Shown here piece after piece: positions 1-7,479 of a DNA stretch of 13,791 bases. The stretch is from Bacteroidota bacterium. GTDB lineage: Bacteria; Bacteroidota; Bacteroidia; Bacteroidales; Prolixibacteraceae. Made by a program: the position numbers and the translations under genes. The stretch covers positions 1 to 13,791 of the forward strand of contig DAOVTY010000059.1 in the NCBI GenBank assembly GCA_030632865.1, in the 5' to 3' direction. A model generated the notes under the pieces. That model did not search any database, was not told where the DNA came from, and saw only the letters and a list, made by a program, of their open reading frames with translations. The stretch's first letter is position 1, and each line of letters starts with the position of its first letter.

Positions 1-1
1 C

Positions 2-985
2 GAAGGAAATGATGTTACTTTAAAACAATTTATTTCTTCTTCCGAAGCTACTGTAATTGCATTTGTTTATTACCAGTGTCCGGGTATTTGTAGTCCGTTA
101 CTTTTTGAATTATCCGATGTAGTTAATAAATCTGATTTAGAATTAGGATACGACTACAATATAGTTACAATAAGCATGGACGAATACGAAACTCCGGAAA
201 TTGAATGTCTGATTCATCCCAAATTTGCTCATTTGGAAGTTACCACAGTTTCTGATTCCGACAACCATTTCCAACTCTTTAAAGTAGATTCAGAAATTGC
301 TTTAATCGTTGATGGTAAAACGATTGGAACTTGGAGCTCTGATAAGGAACATTTTATGACAGGAAAGATGTCGATGGAAATTCTTCAGAAAATATATACT
401 AATGAAGAAAAAGACTGGATGGCTATTTTTCATGCAGCAGGTATTTCAAACCGGGAAGAAAGTATTATGTTTTTGGGTGATTCAGGAAATGGGAAAAGCA
501 CTTTGTCGGCTATTTTATTGGCCAGTGGTTATGATGTGCTTGCCGATGATTTTTTACCGGTTGAAAGCGAAACTTCCCTTCTTTGTTCTTTCCCAGCTGC
601 CATTTCAGTCAAAAAATATGCGATTGATTTATTTGCTCCCAAATTTGCCGAACTACATAATGCTCATGAATATTGTTATCCGATGTTTAATAAAACGGTC
701 CGATATTTATCGAACCCCAATTCGGCAAAAGGAAACCCCAAAAAAGTACCTTGCAAAGCTTTGGTTTTTGTAAAATATGAAGCAAAAGCCTATCTGCAAT
801 TTAGCAGTTTGTCAAAAGATATCGCTTTTCAGAAATTAGTACCCGACTCGTGGATATCACCCTCGGAAAAGAATGCAAAACAATTTCTAAGTTGGTTTCA
901 GAAACTTCCTTGTTACCAGTTAACATACTCCAACAACGAAGCAATGATAGAAACTGTTAAAAACATTTTTGATGATGAATTATAA
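2..985 (+). CDS. SCO1/SenC N-terminal fragment fused in frame to an HPr kinase-like P-loop domain (5' partial)
   Basis: The frame is open from base 2, so the ATG at 176 is internal and the true start lies off the window; 327 residues are visible. Residues 1-66 read as a SCO1/SenC thioredoxin-like domain: YYQCPGIC carries the copper-binding CxxxC pair (Cys26, Cys30), followed by the VTISMDEYETPE strand. From about residue 67 the similarity changes to an HPr kinase/phosphorylase-like protein: a beta-rich lead, Walker A GDSGNGKST (residues 159-167), and LADDF (Asp182, Asp183) matching the HprK Walker B region. SCO proteins carry an essential His well after the CxxxC; the switch at about base 200 removes that part, so the copper site cannot be complete. 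HprK-like proteins phosphorylate Ser in HPr or, in some clusters, in peptide precursors; the substrate here is unknown. No partner gene is visible. The junction may be a real deletion fusion or an assembly chimera. The domain calls are fairly sure; the function of the whole is not. Confidence 0.7.
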   Translation, partial: EGNDVTLKQFISSSEATVIAFVYYQCPGICSPLLFELSDVVNKSDLELGYDYNIVTISMDEYETPEIECLIHPKFAHLEVTTVSDSDNHFQLFKVDSEIALIVDGKTIGTWSSDKEHFMTGKMSMEILQKIYTNEEKDWMAIFHAAGISNREESIMFLGDSGNGKSTLSAILLASGYDVLADDFLPVESETSLLCSFPAAISVKKYAIDLFAPKFAELHNAHEYCYPMFNKTVRYLSNPNSAKGNPKKVPCKALVFVKYEAKAYLQFSSLSKDIAFQKLVPDSWISPSEKNAKQFLSWFQKLPCYQLTYSNNEAMIETVKNIFDDEL

Positions 986-1213
986 ACAATGGATATATAA
1001 CAAAAACCTACATGATTAGTTAAGTGTCATGCTACAGTTTTCTGTTTATTATTTAATGGAATTATATGAAATAATACAACTTCAAATCGTTTAATAATAA
1101 ACAAACTTCAATCTCTAAATCAATCCATGAGAACTTCAATAAAGAGAAGTTTGAGAACAACTAGTCTAACAGCAAAAATCCAATACAATCGGTTCATTTT
1201 CGACAACATCTTG

Positions 1214-1253
1214 AAAAAAAAAGGAGTCACGATTATTAATCTCGCAACTCCTT
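1214..1253 (-). terminator. Intrinsic terminator behind the tRNA relic
   Basis: On the minus strand a 12-base-pair stem (arms at 1242-1253 and 1221-1232, two G-T pairs, nine-base loop) is followed directly by a run of nine T (1222 to 1214, sharing the last bases of the stem). It sits about ten bases after the 3' end of the tRNA-like fragment, as expected for a tRNA terminator, which supports that a working tRNA gene once stood here. Confidence 0.75.
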
Positions 1254-1263
1254 GATTATCAGG

Positions 1264-1313
1264 TGGATAATATCGGAATTGAACCGATGACCTCTTGACT
1301 TCCAATATCAAGG
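1264..1313 (-). pseudogene. 3' half of a tRNA gene (relic, apparent anticodon TGG)
   Basis: Read on the minus strand, an anticodon arm has stem TTGAT/GTCAA (1307-1311 with 1295-1299) and the seven-base loop ATTGGAA, placing TGG (Pro) in the anticodon. A GAGGTC-type variable loop follows, then a T-arm (1272-1288) with a perfect five-base-pair stem ATCGG/CCGAT and loop TTCAATT. After that come seven bases ATTATCC (1271-1265), as for the 3' acceptor strand, and a discriminator A. The matching 5' acceptor strand GGATAAT and any D-arm are missing from the upstream sequence, so the gene is broken at its 5' half. The T-arm is convincing; the isoacceptor identity is less certain because base 32 of the loop is A and the body cannot be checked. 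Confidence 0.6.
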
Positions 1314-1432
1314 TTGTAATTGTGTTCTAAGTCAAAGGTATAAAAGTTACTTATCAATAGGATTTTAGAGAGAAATTGAAAGTTAGAATAAAAATGTTTT
1401 TCAAGGATTCAGGCAAGAATCGGGCAAGACAT

Positions 1433-1467
1433 AAAAAAACACCTACACGTAAAAAGTGTAAGTGTTT
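1433..1467 (-). terminator. Intrinsic terminator of the tRNA at 1480-1553
   Basis: On the minus strand the arms AAACACTTACAC (1467-1456) and GTGTAGGTGTTT (1448-1437) pair over 12 base pairs with one G-T pair, with a seven-base loop, and run into a row of T residues ending at 1433. It begins 12 bases after the tRNA 3' end. Confidence 0.85.
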
Positions 1468-1479
1468 CATCCTCAATCG

Positions 1480-1553
1480 TAGCGAGAGGGCGACTTGAAC
1501 GCCCGACCTCGTGATTATGAATCACGCGCTCTAACCAGCTGAGCTACCTCGCC
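1480..1553 (-). tRNA. tRNA-Met, anticodon CAT (elongator-type)
   Basis: A complete 74-base cloverleaf can be drawn on the minus strand. The acceptor GGCGAGG (1553-1547) pairs with TCTCGCT (1487-1481), with G-T pairs at the first and last positions. The D-arm contains GCTC/GAGC. The anticodon stem CGTGA/TCACG encloses TTCATAA, giving anticodon CAT. The T-arm is GGGCG/CGCCC with loop TTCAAGT. The discriminator is A and no CCA is encoded, as is common in Bacteroidota. The initiator is unlikely because the anticodon stem lacks the three consecutive G-C pairs next to the loop. Elongator Met fits best by general resemblance, but a tRNA-Ile whose CAT is modified to lysidine cannot be excluded by eye. 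Confidence 0.92.
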
Positions 1554-1574
1554 AAATGCATTATTTTTGCGGTG

Positions 1575-1582
1575 CAAATATA
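1575..1582 (-). promoter_or_regulatory. -7 promoter element of the tRNA gene
   Basis: The minus strand reads TATATTTG, a perfect match to the Bacteroidota -7 consensus TAnnTTTG, ending 21 bases before the tRNA 5' end. I see no TTG -33 element at the usual spacing. Confidence 0.6.
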
Positions 1583-1654
1583 GTATTTATTTTTATTTAG
1601 CTCAGTTTTTCATTTAAAAAATACCTGCAATTAATGTATGTATTGTTTTACGAG

Positions 1655-1685
1655 TTGTTAGTTACAATCAGATTAATTATATTGG
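1655..1685 (+). promoter_or_regulatory. Possible promoter of the START-like gene
   Basis: TTG at 1655-1657 is followed after 20 bases by TATATTGG (1678-1685), one mismatch from TAnnTTTG. The spacing fits a Bacteroidota promoter and would give a very short leader before the ATG at 1701. Confidence 0.4.
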
Positions 1686-1700
1686 CAAAAAAATAATCGC

Positions 1701-2078
1701 ATGACTGACAAGATTAAAATTCAATTAGAATATGTAATTAATTGTTCTCCAAGGGTTTTGTACAATAGACTAAGTACTGCCTCTGGTTTAACAGAGTGGT
1801 TTGCCGACGATGTTCGATTAAAAGGTAAATTCTATACTTTTATTTGGGAGGGCTCTGAACAAACTGCAGAGATGACACTTCGAAAAGAAAACTCGCTGGT
1901 TAGATTTACATGGGAAAACGAAGATGATGCTTATTTTGAATTTAAAATTGTGCGCGACGAACTTACTAACGATGTATCGTTGCTAATTGTTGATTTTGCA
2001 GAAGACGATGAACAGGAAGAGACAGAGGAACTCTGGAATTCGCAAGTGTCCGAATTGAAACATGTTTTGGGTTCGTAG
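1701..2078 (+). CDS. START-like domain protein (AHSA1/START_2 type)
   Basis: A 125-residue soluble protein without signal peptide or membrane segment. The opening VINCSPRVLYNRLSTASGLTEWF matches the START/AHSA1 (SRPBCC) fold: first beta strand, then the helix in which a Pro- and Leu-rich stretch leads to a conserved TEWFADDV. It continues with beta strands such as FIWEGSEQTAEMTL and VRFTWEN, and ends in an acidic segment (DFAEDDEQEETEE) and a C-terminal helix. This is the compact START-like family common in Bacteroidota; such folds form a cavity for hydrophobic ligands, but no ligand or enzyme activity is established that I know of. The ATG at 1701 is chosen because the conserved fold begins within ten residues of it. 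The lptG-type gene follows after 116 bases with its own likely promoter, so co-transcription is uncertain. Confidence 0.8.
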   Translation: MTDKIKIQLEYVINCSPRVLYNRLSTASGLTEWFADDVRLKGKFYTFIWEGSEQTAEMTLRKENSLVRFTWENEDDAYFEFKIVRDELTNDVSLLIVDFAEDDEQEETEELWNSQVSELKHVLGS

Positions 2079-2171
2079 ATTTTTTTTTAGTCTTGCATCA
2101 GTTTAATATCAAATTTTTATTTTCTATTGATTTCTTAACCTTTTTTTACTTTACTAATTCTTAAAATAATT

Positions 2172-2179
2172 TAGTTTTG
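2172..2179 (+). promoter_or_regulatory. -7 promoter element before the lptG-type gene
   Basis: TAGTTTTG matches TAnnTTTG exactly, 15 bases before the ATG at 2195. No TTG is present at the usual -33 distance, so the promoter is supported by the -7 box alone. It would drive lptG and the two coupled glycosyltransferase genes. Confidence 0.5.
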
Positions 2180-2194
2180 TAGAAATAATTTTTC

Positions 2195-3673
2195 ATGAAA
2201 CGCTTACACTGGTACGTAATAAAATCTTTTTTAGGGCCATTTTTTATGACCTTTTTAATTGTTGTATTCGTACTTTTATTACAATTTCTTTGGAAATACG
2301 TTGACGATTTAGTGGGCAAAGGTCTTGATGTTAAAGTATTAGGAGAAATGCTGTTTTATGCATCTTTTGGCCTTTTACCGTTTGCTTTTCCGCTGGCAAT
2401 GTTATTAGCATCTATAATGACTTTTGGCGCACTGGGCGAAAATTACGAGCTCGTTGCAATGAAATCGTCAGGAATCTCCCTTTTTCGTATAATGAAACCC
2501 CTGATTGTAATTGCAGTTATTGTTACAGCGATTGCCTTTTATTTCTCCAATAATGTATTGCCTTACACTAATCTGAAGTTTACAACTTTAATGTATAGTG
2601 TAAAAAAGCAGCGTCCCGAGTTGATATTACAAGAGGGCGTTTTTACAAACGAAATAGATGGTTATAATATTAAAGTTGGGCGTAAAAGTCATAAAACCAA
2701 TATGTTGTACGATTTGTTAATATACGACCATACCCGAAGCATGACAAACGAAAGTGTTACAGTTGCAGATTCGGGGTATTTGCGAATGACTGATGATAAA
2801 AGATATATGGTTTTAAATCTGTTTAATGGTATAAATTATTCAGAGGAAAAAACAAAAAATAGGAAAGAGAGAGAAAAGCGTCCATTCCGGCGCGATAAAT
2901 TTGAAGAGCAGACAATTCGGGTTAGAGTTAGAGATTTTGAATTTGATAGACGCGATGACGATATTTTTAAAAATTCGTATAGAATGCTTAATATTAGTCA
3001 GCTAGTAACAATGAAAGACTCTTTGGATATTGAGTATAATAAAAGGTTGCGGCATTCTATGTTACAAATAAGTATCAACTCTTCGCTGTCTAAAAAAGTA
3101 TTTAATTTAACTGCTCCGCACGATTCGTTAATACGCGATATAGAGATAGAAGTAGATTCGATATTTAATTTCGACGATTATTTTACAGGTATTGACAAAT
3201 GGGTTAAAGCCGAGATTACGCAGCAGGCTTTGGAAAGAGCTAGAAGTAATATGCAAAATCTTAATTTGTATCAAGGGCAACTTTACGAAAAGAAAAAGTA
3301 TATAAATAAACACGATATGGAGAGGCATCGGAAATTCACCCTTTCTATTGCAGTACTTATTTTCTTTATTATTGGGGCACCTTTAGGAGCTATTATTCGA
3401 AAGGGAGGACTTGGAATGCCGGTTGTAATATCTATACTTTTATTTATTGCATATTATATAATTTCTATGACCGGAGAAAAATCAGCACGCGAAGAAGTTT
3501 GGCAAATGTTTTCTGGGATGTGGTTTTCATCATTTGTATTTTTTCCGGTAGGTGTTTGGCTTTCTTACAAAGCAGGAACCGATTCGGCAATTATGTCAGC
3601 CGAAACATACACCAAATTTTTTAATAGACTAGGGTTGAGTAAACTTATTGAAAAGCTAAAAGTGAAAAAATGA
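2195..3673 (+). CDS. lptG: LptF/LptG (YjgP/YjgQ) family LPS export permease
   Basis: A 492-residue inner-membrane protein with the LptF/LptG layout. Three N-terminal membrane helices (about 12-33, 53-77, 101-119) flank a cytoplasmic coupling stretch GENYELVAMKSSGIS (81-95), the site that contacts the LptB ATPase in the family. A large periplasmic region spans about 120-379. Three C-terminal helices follow (about 380-402, 408-426, 438-458). In the LptB2FG transporter, LptF and LptG lift lipopolysaccharide from the inner membrane toward the LptC/LptA bridge. LptF and LptG cannot be told apart by eye, so the symbol is a best guess. The protein is longer than the roughly 360 residues of proteobacterial members; the extra length is periplasmic and includes a strongly basic patch at 219-233. 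Its stop codon overlaps the next start (ATGA at 3670-3673), implying translational coupling to a glycosyltransferase. Confidence 0.88.
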   Translation: MKRLHWYVIKSFLGPFFMTFLIVVFVLLLQFLWKYVDDLVGKGLDVKVLGEMLFYASFGLLPFAFPLAMLLASIMTFGALGENYELVAMKSSGISLFRIMKPLIVIAVIVTAIAFYFSNNVLPYTNLKFTTLMYSVKKQRPELILQEGVFTNEIDGYNIKVGRKSHKTNMLYDLLIYDHTRSMTNESVTVADSGYLRMTDDKRYMVLNLFNGINYSEEKTKNRKEREKRPFRRDKFEEQTIRVRVRDFEFDRRDDDIFKNSYRMLNISQLVTMKDSLDIEYNKRLRHSMLQISINSSLSKKVFNLTAPHDSLIRDIEIEVDSIFNFDDYFTGIDKWVKAEITQQALERARSNMQNLNLYQGQLYEKKKYINKHDMERHRKFTLSIAVLIFFIIGAPLGAIIRKGGLGMPVVISILLFIAYYIISMTGEKSAREEVWQMFSGMWFSSFVFFPVGVWLSYKAGTDSAIMSAETYTKFFNRLGLSKLIEKLKVKK

Positions 3674-4872
3674 AAATTTTGCAGGTTACAAATAAAATTC
3701 CTTATCCTACCAAAGATGGTGGTGCTATTGCCTGCATGAATTTAACGCGCGGATTTTCATTGCTTGGTCATCAGGTTACAATTATTTCTATGAATACAGC
3801 AAAACATCATGTTTCGCTGGATGAAATTCCGGAGTCGATAAAAGATTTGGCCGAGTTTAAGCTAGTAGATGTACCTGCCCGTATTTATATTATTTCTGCA
3901 TTATGGAATTTAATATTTTCAAGAAAACCATACAATGCAGTACGGTTTATTTCTCCGCAATTTAAATCGGAGTTAAAACAGATTTTGGCTGAAAATGAGT
4001 TTGATGTTGTTCAGTTAGAAGGACTTTACGTGTGTCCATATATTCCTATTATTCGTAAAAATTCATCGGCAAAAATTGTCTATCGAGCACATAATATCGA
4101 ACACGAAATATGGGATAGAACAGCCTTTAATTCTCAGGGAATTAAAAAGTGGTATTTGAAAATTCTTTCAAAAAGAATAAGAAAATTTGAAACTCGCTTG
4201 ATAAATGATTACGATTTAATTGTTCCAATTACCGAGCGCGATGGAAATTATTTAAATAAGCTGGGAAATACAAAACCGAGTCATGTTTCTCAAACAGGAA
4301 TAGACGCATCGGAGTTAATTCCAAATGCTAAAAATCTTGAGCACCCTTCTCTTTTTCATATAGGTTCTCTAGAATGGACTCCTAACCAAGAGGGATTGGT
4401 TTGGTTTTTAGACAATTGTTGGGATGAAATTCATGAAAAATATCCTGATTTAAAATTTTTTGTTGCCGGACGAAATGCTCCACTTTGGTTACAGAAAAAG
4501 TTGGAAGTTTCTAATGTAATTTTTGAAGGTGAAGTTGAGGATGCCTATGAATTTATGAATTCAAAATCGATAATGGTTGTTCCACTTTATTCGGGTAGCG
4601 GAATGCGCATTAAAGTTATTGAAGGTATGGCGCTGGGTAAACCAATTGTTTCTACAAAGGTTGGTACCGAAGGTATTTCAACTACATCGGGTAAAAATAT
4701 AATTGTTGCAGAAAGTGCAGAGGTATTTGTTAATTCTATTTACGAATTGATAGAAAATCGTGAATATTTTGATTTGATTAGTAAAAATGCTATCGAGTTT
4801 ATTCACGAAAAATTTGATAATTTGGCAACTGCAAGTAAACTGGTAGAGTTTTATAAAAAGCATACAAAATGA
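3670..4872 (+). CDS. GT-B fold glycosyltransferase, family 4
   Basis: A 400-residue cytoplasmic glycosyltransferase. The N-terminal Rossmann domain opens with ILQVTNKIPYPTKDGGAIA and a GHQVTIIS strand, the usual acceptor-side start of GT4 enzymes. The C-terminal domain shows FHIGSLEWTPNQEGLVWFL, FFVAGRNAP, and then SGSGMRIKVIEGMALGKPIV with Glu318 in the position of the sugar-nucleotide-binding Glu of the GT4 E-x7-E region. GT4 enzymes transfer a sugar from a nucleotide donor with retention of configuration; donor and acceptor cannot be read from the sequence. Start and stop are both shared with neighbours through ATGA overlaps (lptG before, a GT2 gene after at 4869), so the three genes are very likely one translationally coupled operon acting on an envelope glycan. 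That role is inference from context. Confidence 0.88.
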   Translation: MKILQVTNKIPYPTKDGGAIACMNLTRGFSLLGHQVTIISMNTAKHHVSLDEIPESIKDLAEFKLVDVPARIYIISALWNLIFSRKPYNAVRFISPQFKSELKQILAENEFDVVQLEGLYVCPYIPIIRKNSSAKIVYRAHNIEHEIWDRTAFNSQGIKKWYLKILSKRIRKFETRLINDYDLIVPITERDGNYLNKLGNTKPSHVSQTGIDASELIPNAKNLEHPSLFHIGSLEWTPNQEGLVWFLDNCWDEIHEKYPDLKFFVAGRNAPLWLQKKLEVSNVIFEGEVEDAYEFMNSKSIMVVPLYSGSGMRIKVIEGMALGKPIVSTKVGTEGISTTSGKNIIVAESAEVFVNSIYELIENREYFDLISKNAIEFIHEKFDNLATASKLVEFYKKHTK

Positions 4873-6062
4873 GTTTGGTTATACTGTTTTGGATACTTCT
4901 TTTTATTATAATATACACCTATGTTGGGTACGCTTTTGTCTTGTTTTTTTTGTTGAAACTAAAAAAGTTGCTGTTTCCAAAACACGTTATTAAAACCAAT
5001 AATTCTTACGAGCCCAATGTTTGTTTGTTTGTAACTGCATTCAACGAAAAAGATTTTGTACACCAAAAAGTTGAGAACTCTTTTTCGCTAGATTATCCGA
5101 AAGAAAAAATACAATATTTGTGGGTAACTGATGGTTCGGATGATGGCACTCCTGAATTATTAAAAAAATACACTAACCTCGAAGTTTATCATTTTGATGA
5201 AAGACGTGGAAAGATGCATGCCATGAATCGTGGGGTTAAATTTGTAAAAGCTCCCATCATAATTTTTTCCGATACAAATACAATTCTTGGCACTCAATCT
5301 ATTCGAGAAATTGTTGCAAAATTCAGTAACAAAAAAACCGGATGTGTAGCTGGTGAAAAACGTATAGTAGAAAAACAAACCGATACTGCTGCCGGGGCAG
5401 GCGAGGGTTTATACTGGAAGTTTGAGTCGTGGATTAAAAACATGGATGCCGAATTGAATTCTGCCGTGGGAGCTGTAGGCGAGCTGTTTGCAATTAGAAC
5501 TGAACTTTTTGAAGATGTGGAAACCGACACCCTTTTAGACGATTTTATTATTTCGTTACGTATTGCACTAAAAGGTTACCACATTGCTTACACTCCAAAT
5601 GCGTATGCCGAAGAGACCGCTTCGTTAAATGTAAAAGAGGAGTTAAAACGTAAAATAAGAATTGCTGCAGGTGGAATACAAACTATCTTCAGATTGAAAA
5701 ATTTGCTGAATCCATTTCGGTCAGGACTACTATCGTGGCAATATTTTTCGCATAAAGTTTTACGATGGACGTTGGCTCCAATTTCGTTGTTTTTGATACT
5801 ATTTGTGAATCTAATAATTGTGGCTCAGCAAGGAAGTTTTGCCAATCTTCAGTTCTATTCTGTTTTTCTTTACATACAGGTTATTTGTTATCTCCTAGCA
5901 ATTTTTGGTTGGTATTTTGAAAACAAAAAACTTCGTGTTAAAATTCTATTTGTACCATACTATTTTGTAACCATTAACTATGCTTCAATTATGGGTATTT
6001 TTCGTTATTTTAACGGAAAACAATCTGTTGTCTGGGAGAAATCGAAACGGTCTGACAGTTAG
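4869..6062 (+). CDS. Membrane-bound glycosyltransferase, family 2
   Basis: A 397-residue GT-A enzyme anchored in the inner membrane: one N-terminal helix (about 3-30), a cytoplasmic catalytic domain (about 48-280) and about three C-terminal helices (about 295-375). Family 2 motifs are in order: VCLFVTAFNE at the nucleotide-binding strand, DGSDDGT from Asp88, SDTNT around Asp135 in the metal-binding DxD position, GAVGELFAIR, the catalytic DD in TLLDDF (Asp224, Asp225), and KRKIRIAAGG followed by HKVLRW, like the QxxRW motif of processive and membrane GT2 enzymes. It inverts configuration on transfer from a nucleotide sugar. The layout recalls enzymes that build polysaccharide or extend lipid-linked sugars; the product is unknown. 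It is the last gene of the coupled lptG-GT4-GT2 set; ribBA follows after 142 bases with its own -7 box. Confidence 0.87.
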   Translation: MSLVILFWILLFIIIYTYVGYAFVLFFLLKLKKLLFPKHVIKTNNSYEPNVCLFVTAFNEKDFVHQKVENSFSLDYPKEKIQYLWVTDGSDDGTPELLKKYTNLEVYHFDERRGKMHAMNRGVKFVKAPIIIFSDTNTILGTQSIREIVAKFSNKKTGCVAGEKRIVEKQTDTAAGAGEGLYWKFESWIKNMDAELNSAVGAVGELFAIRTELFEDVETDTLLDDFIISLRIALKGYHIAYTPNAYAEETASLNVKEELKRKIRIAAGGIQTIFRLKNLLNPFRSGLLSWQYFSHKVLRWTLAPISLFLILFVNLIIVAQQGSFANLQFYSVFLYIQVICYLLAIFGWYFENKKLRVKILFVPYYFVTINYASIMGIFRYFNGKQSVVWEKSKRSDS

Positions 6063-6172
6063 TATTAGAAAGAAAATCCTACAAAATCCTGCAGTTTTAT
6101 TTTCCATATTAATTAAGGTTGTATAATTTTTATTTCCAACAAATGTCATGCTCTCTTTATGAATATTTATTG

Positions 6173-6180
6173 TAATTTTG
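6173..6180 (+). promoter_or_regulatory. -7 promoter element before ribBA
   Basis: TAATTTTG matches TAnnTTTG, 24 bases before the ribBA ATG. A clear -33 TTG is not seen. The 142-base gap has no recognisable FMN riboswitch. Confidence 0.5.
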
Positions 6181-6204
6181 TGGTCGATTTAAAAGTGAAA
6201 TTCC

Positions 6205-7431
6205 ATGACTGATATACATCTAAATACAATTCCTGAAGCTATTTCGGCAATTAAAAATGGCGAAATGGTTATTGTGGTTGATGATGAGGATAGAGAAAAT
6301 GAGGGGGACATTATTGTTGCTTCTGAATTGATAACTCCTGAAATTATTAATTTTATGACTATTAATGCCAGGGGCTTAATCTGCATTGCATTAACGGAAG
6401 AGCGTTGCGACGAATTGAGTCTGGACTTAATGGTTGGTAAAAATACGTCAGCAAACGAAACTCAATTTACAGTTTCTGTAGATTCAATTCACCCAGAAGT
6501 TACAACAGGAATTTCTGCAAAAGACAGAGCAATTACAATTCAAATGTTGGTTGATGATAAAACCCGGCCTGAACAGTTAGGGCGTCCCGGCCATATTTTT
6601 CCACTAAAAGCAAAAAATAGGGGAGTGCTGCGTAGAAGTGGACACACAGAAGCTGCTGTTGATTTGGCACGAATAGCAGGATTAAAACCATCGGGCGTTT
6701 TGGTTGAAATTATGAACGACGATGGAACAATGGCACGACTACCTCAGTTGCATAAAATTGCTCAAAAATTCAACCTTAAATTAATTACTATAAAAGACTT
6801 AATCTCATTTTTAATGCAAAGCGAAAGTTTAATCGTTCGAGGTGAGGAGGTTTTGTTGCCAACACAATTTGGAGATTTTAAAATAGTTCCTTTTCGTCAA
6901 AAATCTAACGGAGCCGAGCATGTTGCATTAATTAAAGGTACTTGGGAAACTGACGAGCCTATTTTGGTGCGGGTTCACTCTTCGTGTATGACGGGTGATA
7001 TTTTTGGTTCGTTGCGTTGCGAGTGTGGAGACCAGTTGCACGCGGCGATGAGAATGGTTGATAAGGTAGGGAAAGGCGTGATTGTTTATATGATGCAAGA
7101 AGGTCGTGGAATTGGATTGTTGAATAAAATTGCAGCGTATAAATTACAAGATGATGGGTTCGATACTGTGGATGCAAATATTCATTTGGGATTTGGTGCC
7201 GATGAACGTGATTATGGTGTAGGAGCTCAAATTCTTAGTAGTTTAGGTGTAACTAAAATGAAGTTATTAACTAACAATCCGGTTAAAAGAATTGGTTTAG
7301 AGGGTTATGGATTGGAAGTAACAGAAATTATTTCGGTAGAAATCGCACCAAACGAACACAATCAAAAATATATGAGAACCAAACGTGACCGTATGGGACA
7401 CCATCTAAAAGGTTTTAATTACGATAAATAA
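6205..7431 (+). CDS. ribBA: Bifunctional RibBA: DHBP synthase / GTP cyclohydrolase II
   Basis: A 408-residue cytoplasmic fusion carrying both entry steps of riboflavin synthesis. The N-terminal half (about 1-200) converts ribulose 5-phosphate to 3,4-dihydroxy-2-butanone 4-phosphate: the acidic metal- and substrate-binding loop DDEDRENEGD is at 26-35 and the catalytic RRSGHTEAAVDLARIAG segment has His147 and Glu149. The C-terminal half (about 205-405) opens GTP to the pyrimidine precursor: zinc ligands Cys261, Cys272 and Cys274 in SSCMTGDIFGSLRCECGDQ, followed by the QEGRGIGL loop. All key residues of both domains appear present, so both activities are expected, unlike degenerate RibBA paralogues. 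The ATG at 6205 fits the family start. No other rib gene is in the window. Regulation by an FMN riboswitch is not supported. Confidence 0.97.
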   Translation: MTDIHLNTIPEAISAIKNGEMVIVVDDEDRENEGDIIVASELITPEIINFMTINARGLICIALTEERCDELSLDLMVGKNTSANETQFTVSVDSIHPEVTTGISAKDRAITIQMLVDDKTRPEQLGRPGHIFPLKAKNRGVLRRSGHTEAAVDLARIAGLKPSGVLVEIMNDDGTMARLPQLHKIAQKFNLKLITIKDLISFLMQSESLIVRGEEVLLPTQFGDFKIVPFRQKSNGAEHVALIKGTWETDEPILVRVHSSCMTGDIFGSLRCECGDQLHAAMRMVDKVGKGVIVYMMQEGRGIGLLNKIAAYKLQDDGFDTVDANIHLGFGADERDYGVGAQILSSLGVTKMKLLTNNPVKRIGLEGYGLEVTEIISVEIAPNEHNQKYMRTKRDRMGHHLKGFNYDK

Positions 7432-7479
7432 TTTTTAACTAATTCACTATATTTTTTCAATAAAATTAATTCAGTTTGT

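Larger units (their letters stand above)
986..1479. other. 494-base stretch without a protein gene
   Basis: No plausible coding frame was found on either strand; the longest plus-strand ATG frame I traced is about 21 codons. Bases 986-1213 are AT-rich and hold only a weak six-base-pair hairpin near 1132-1151. Bases 1214-1313 hold a partial tRNA-like gene with its own terminator on the minus strand. Bases 1314-1432 show nothing recognisable. Bases 1433-1467 are the terminator of the neighbouring tRNA. Confidence 0.7.

Noticed and set aside
176..178. ATG at 176 as the start of the first gene
   Set aside because: The frame stays open to base 2 and the upstream 58 codons match a SCO domain that continues through this Met.
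1132..1151. Small hairpin AACTTC/GAAGTT downstream of the first gene
   Set aside because: Only six base pairs, AT-rich and without a T-tract, so a terminator call is not supported.
1120..1311. 63-codon minus-strand frame
   Set aside because: It runs through the tRNA relic and its terminator and shows no protein-like features.
1394..1436. Possible leftover integrase coding sequence between the two tRNA features
   Set aside because: Short frames on both strands end quickly or run into the terminator, and none carries a recombinase motif.
6073..6090. Direct repeat AAAATCCT twice, two bases apart
   Set aside because: Too short and low in complexity; no third copy and no link to a mobile element.
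6194..6203. GTGAAATTCC just before ribBA, identical to a core piece of the FMN (RFN) riboswitch
   Set aside because: The ATG of ribBA follows at once, and the rest of the element, such as the ACCGGCGGT segment and the outer stems, is absent. A ten-base match alone is chance-level.
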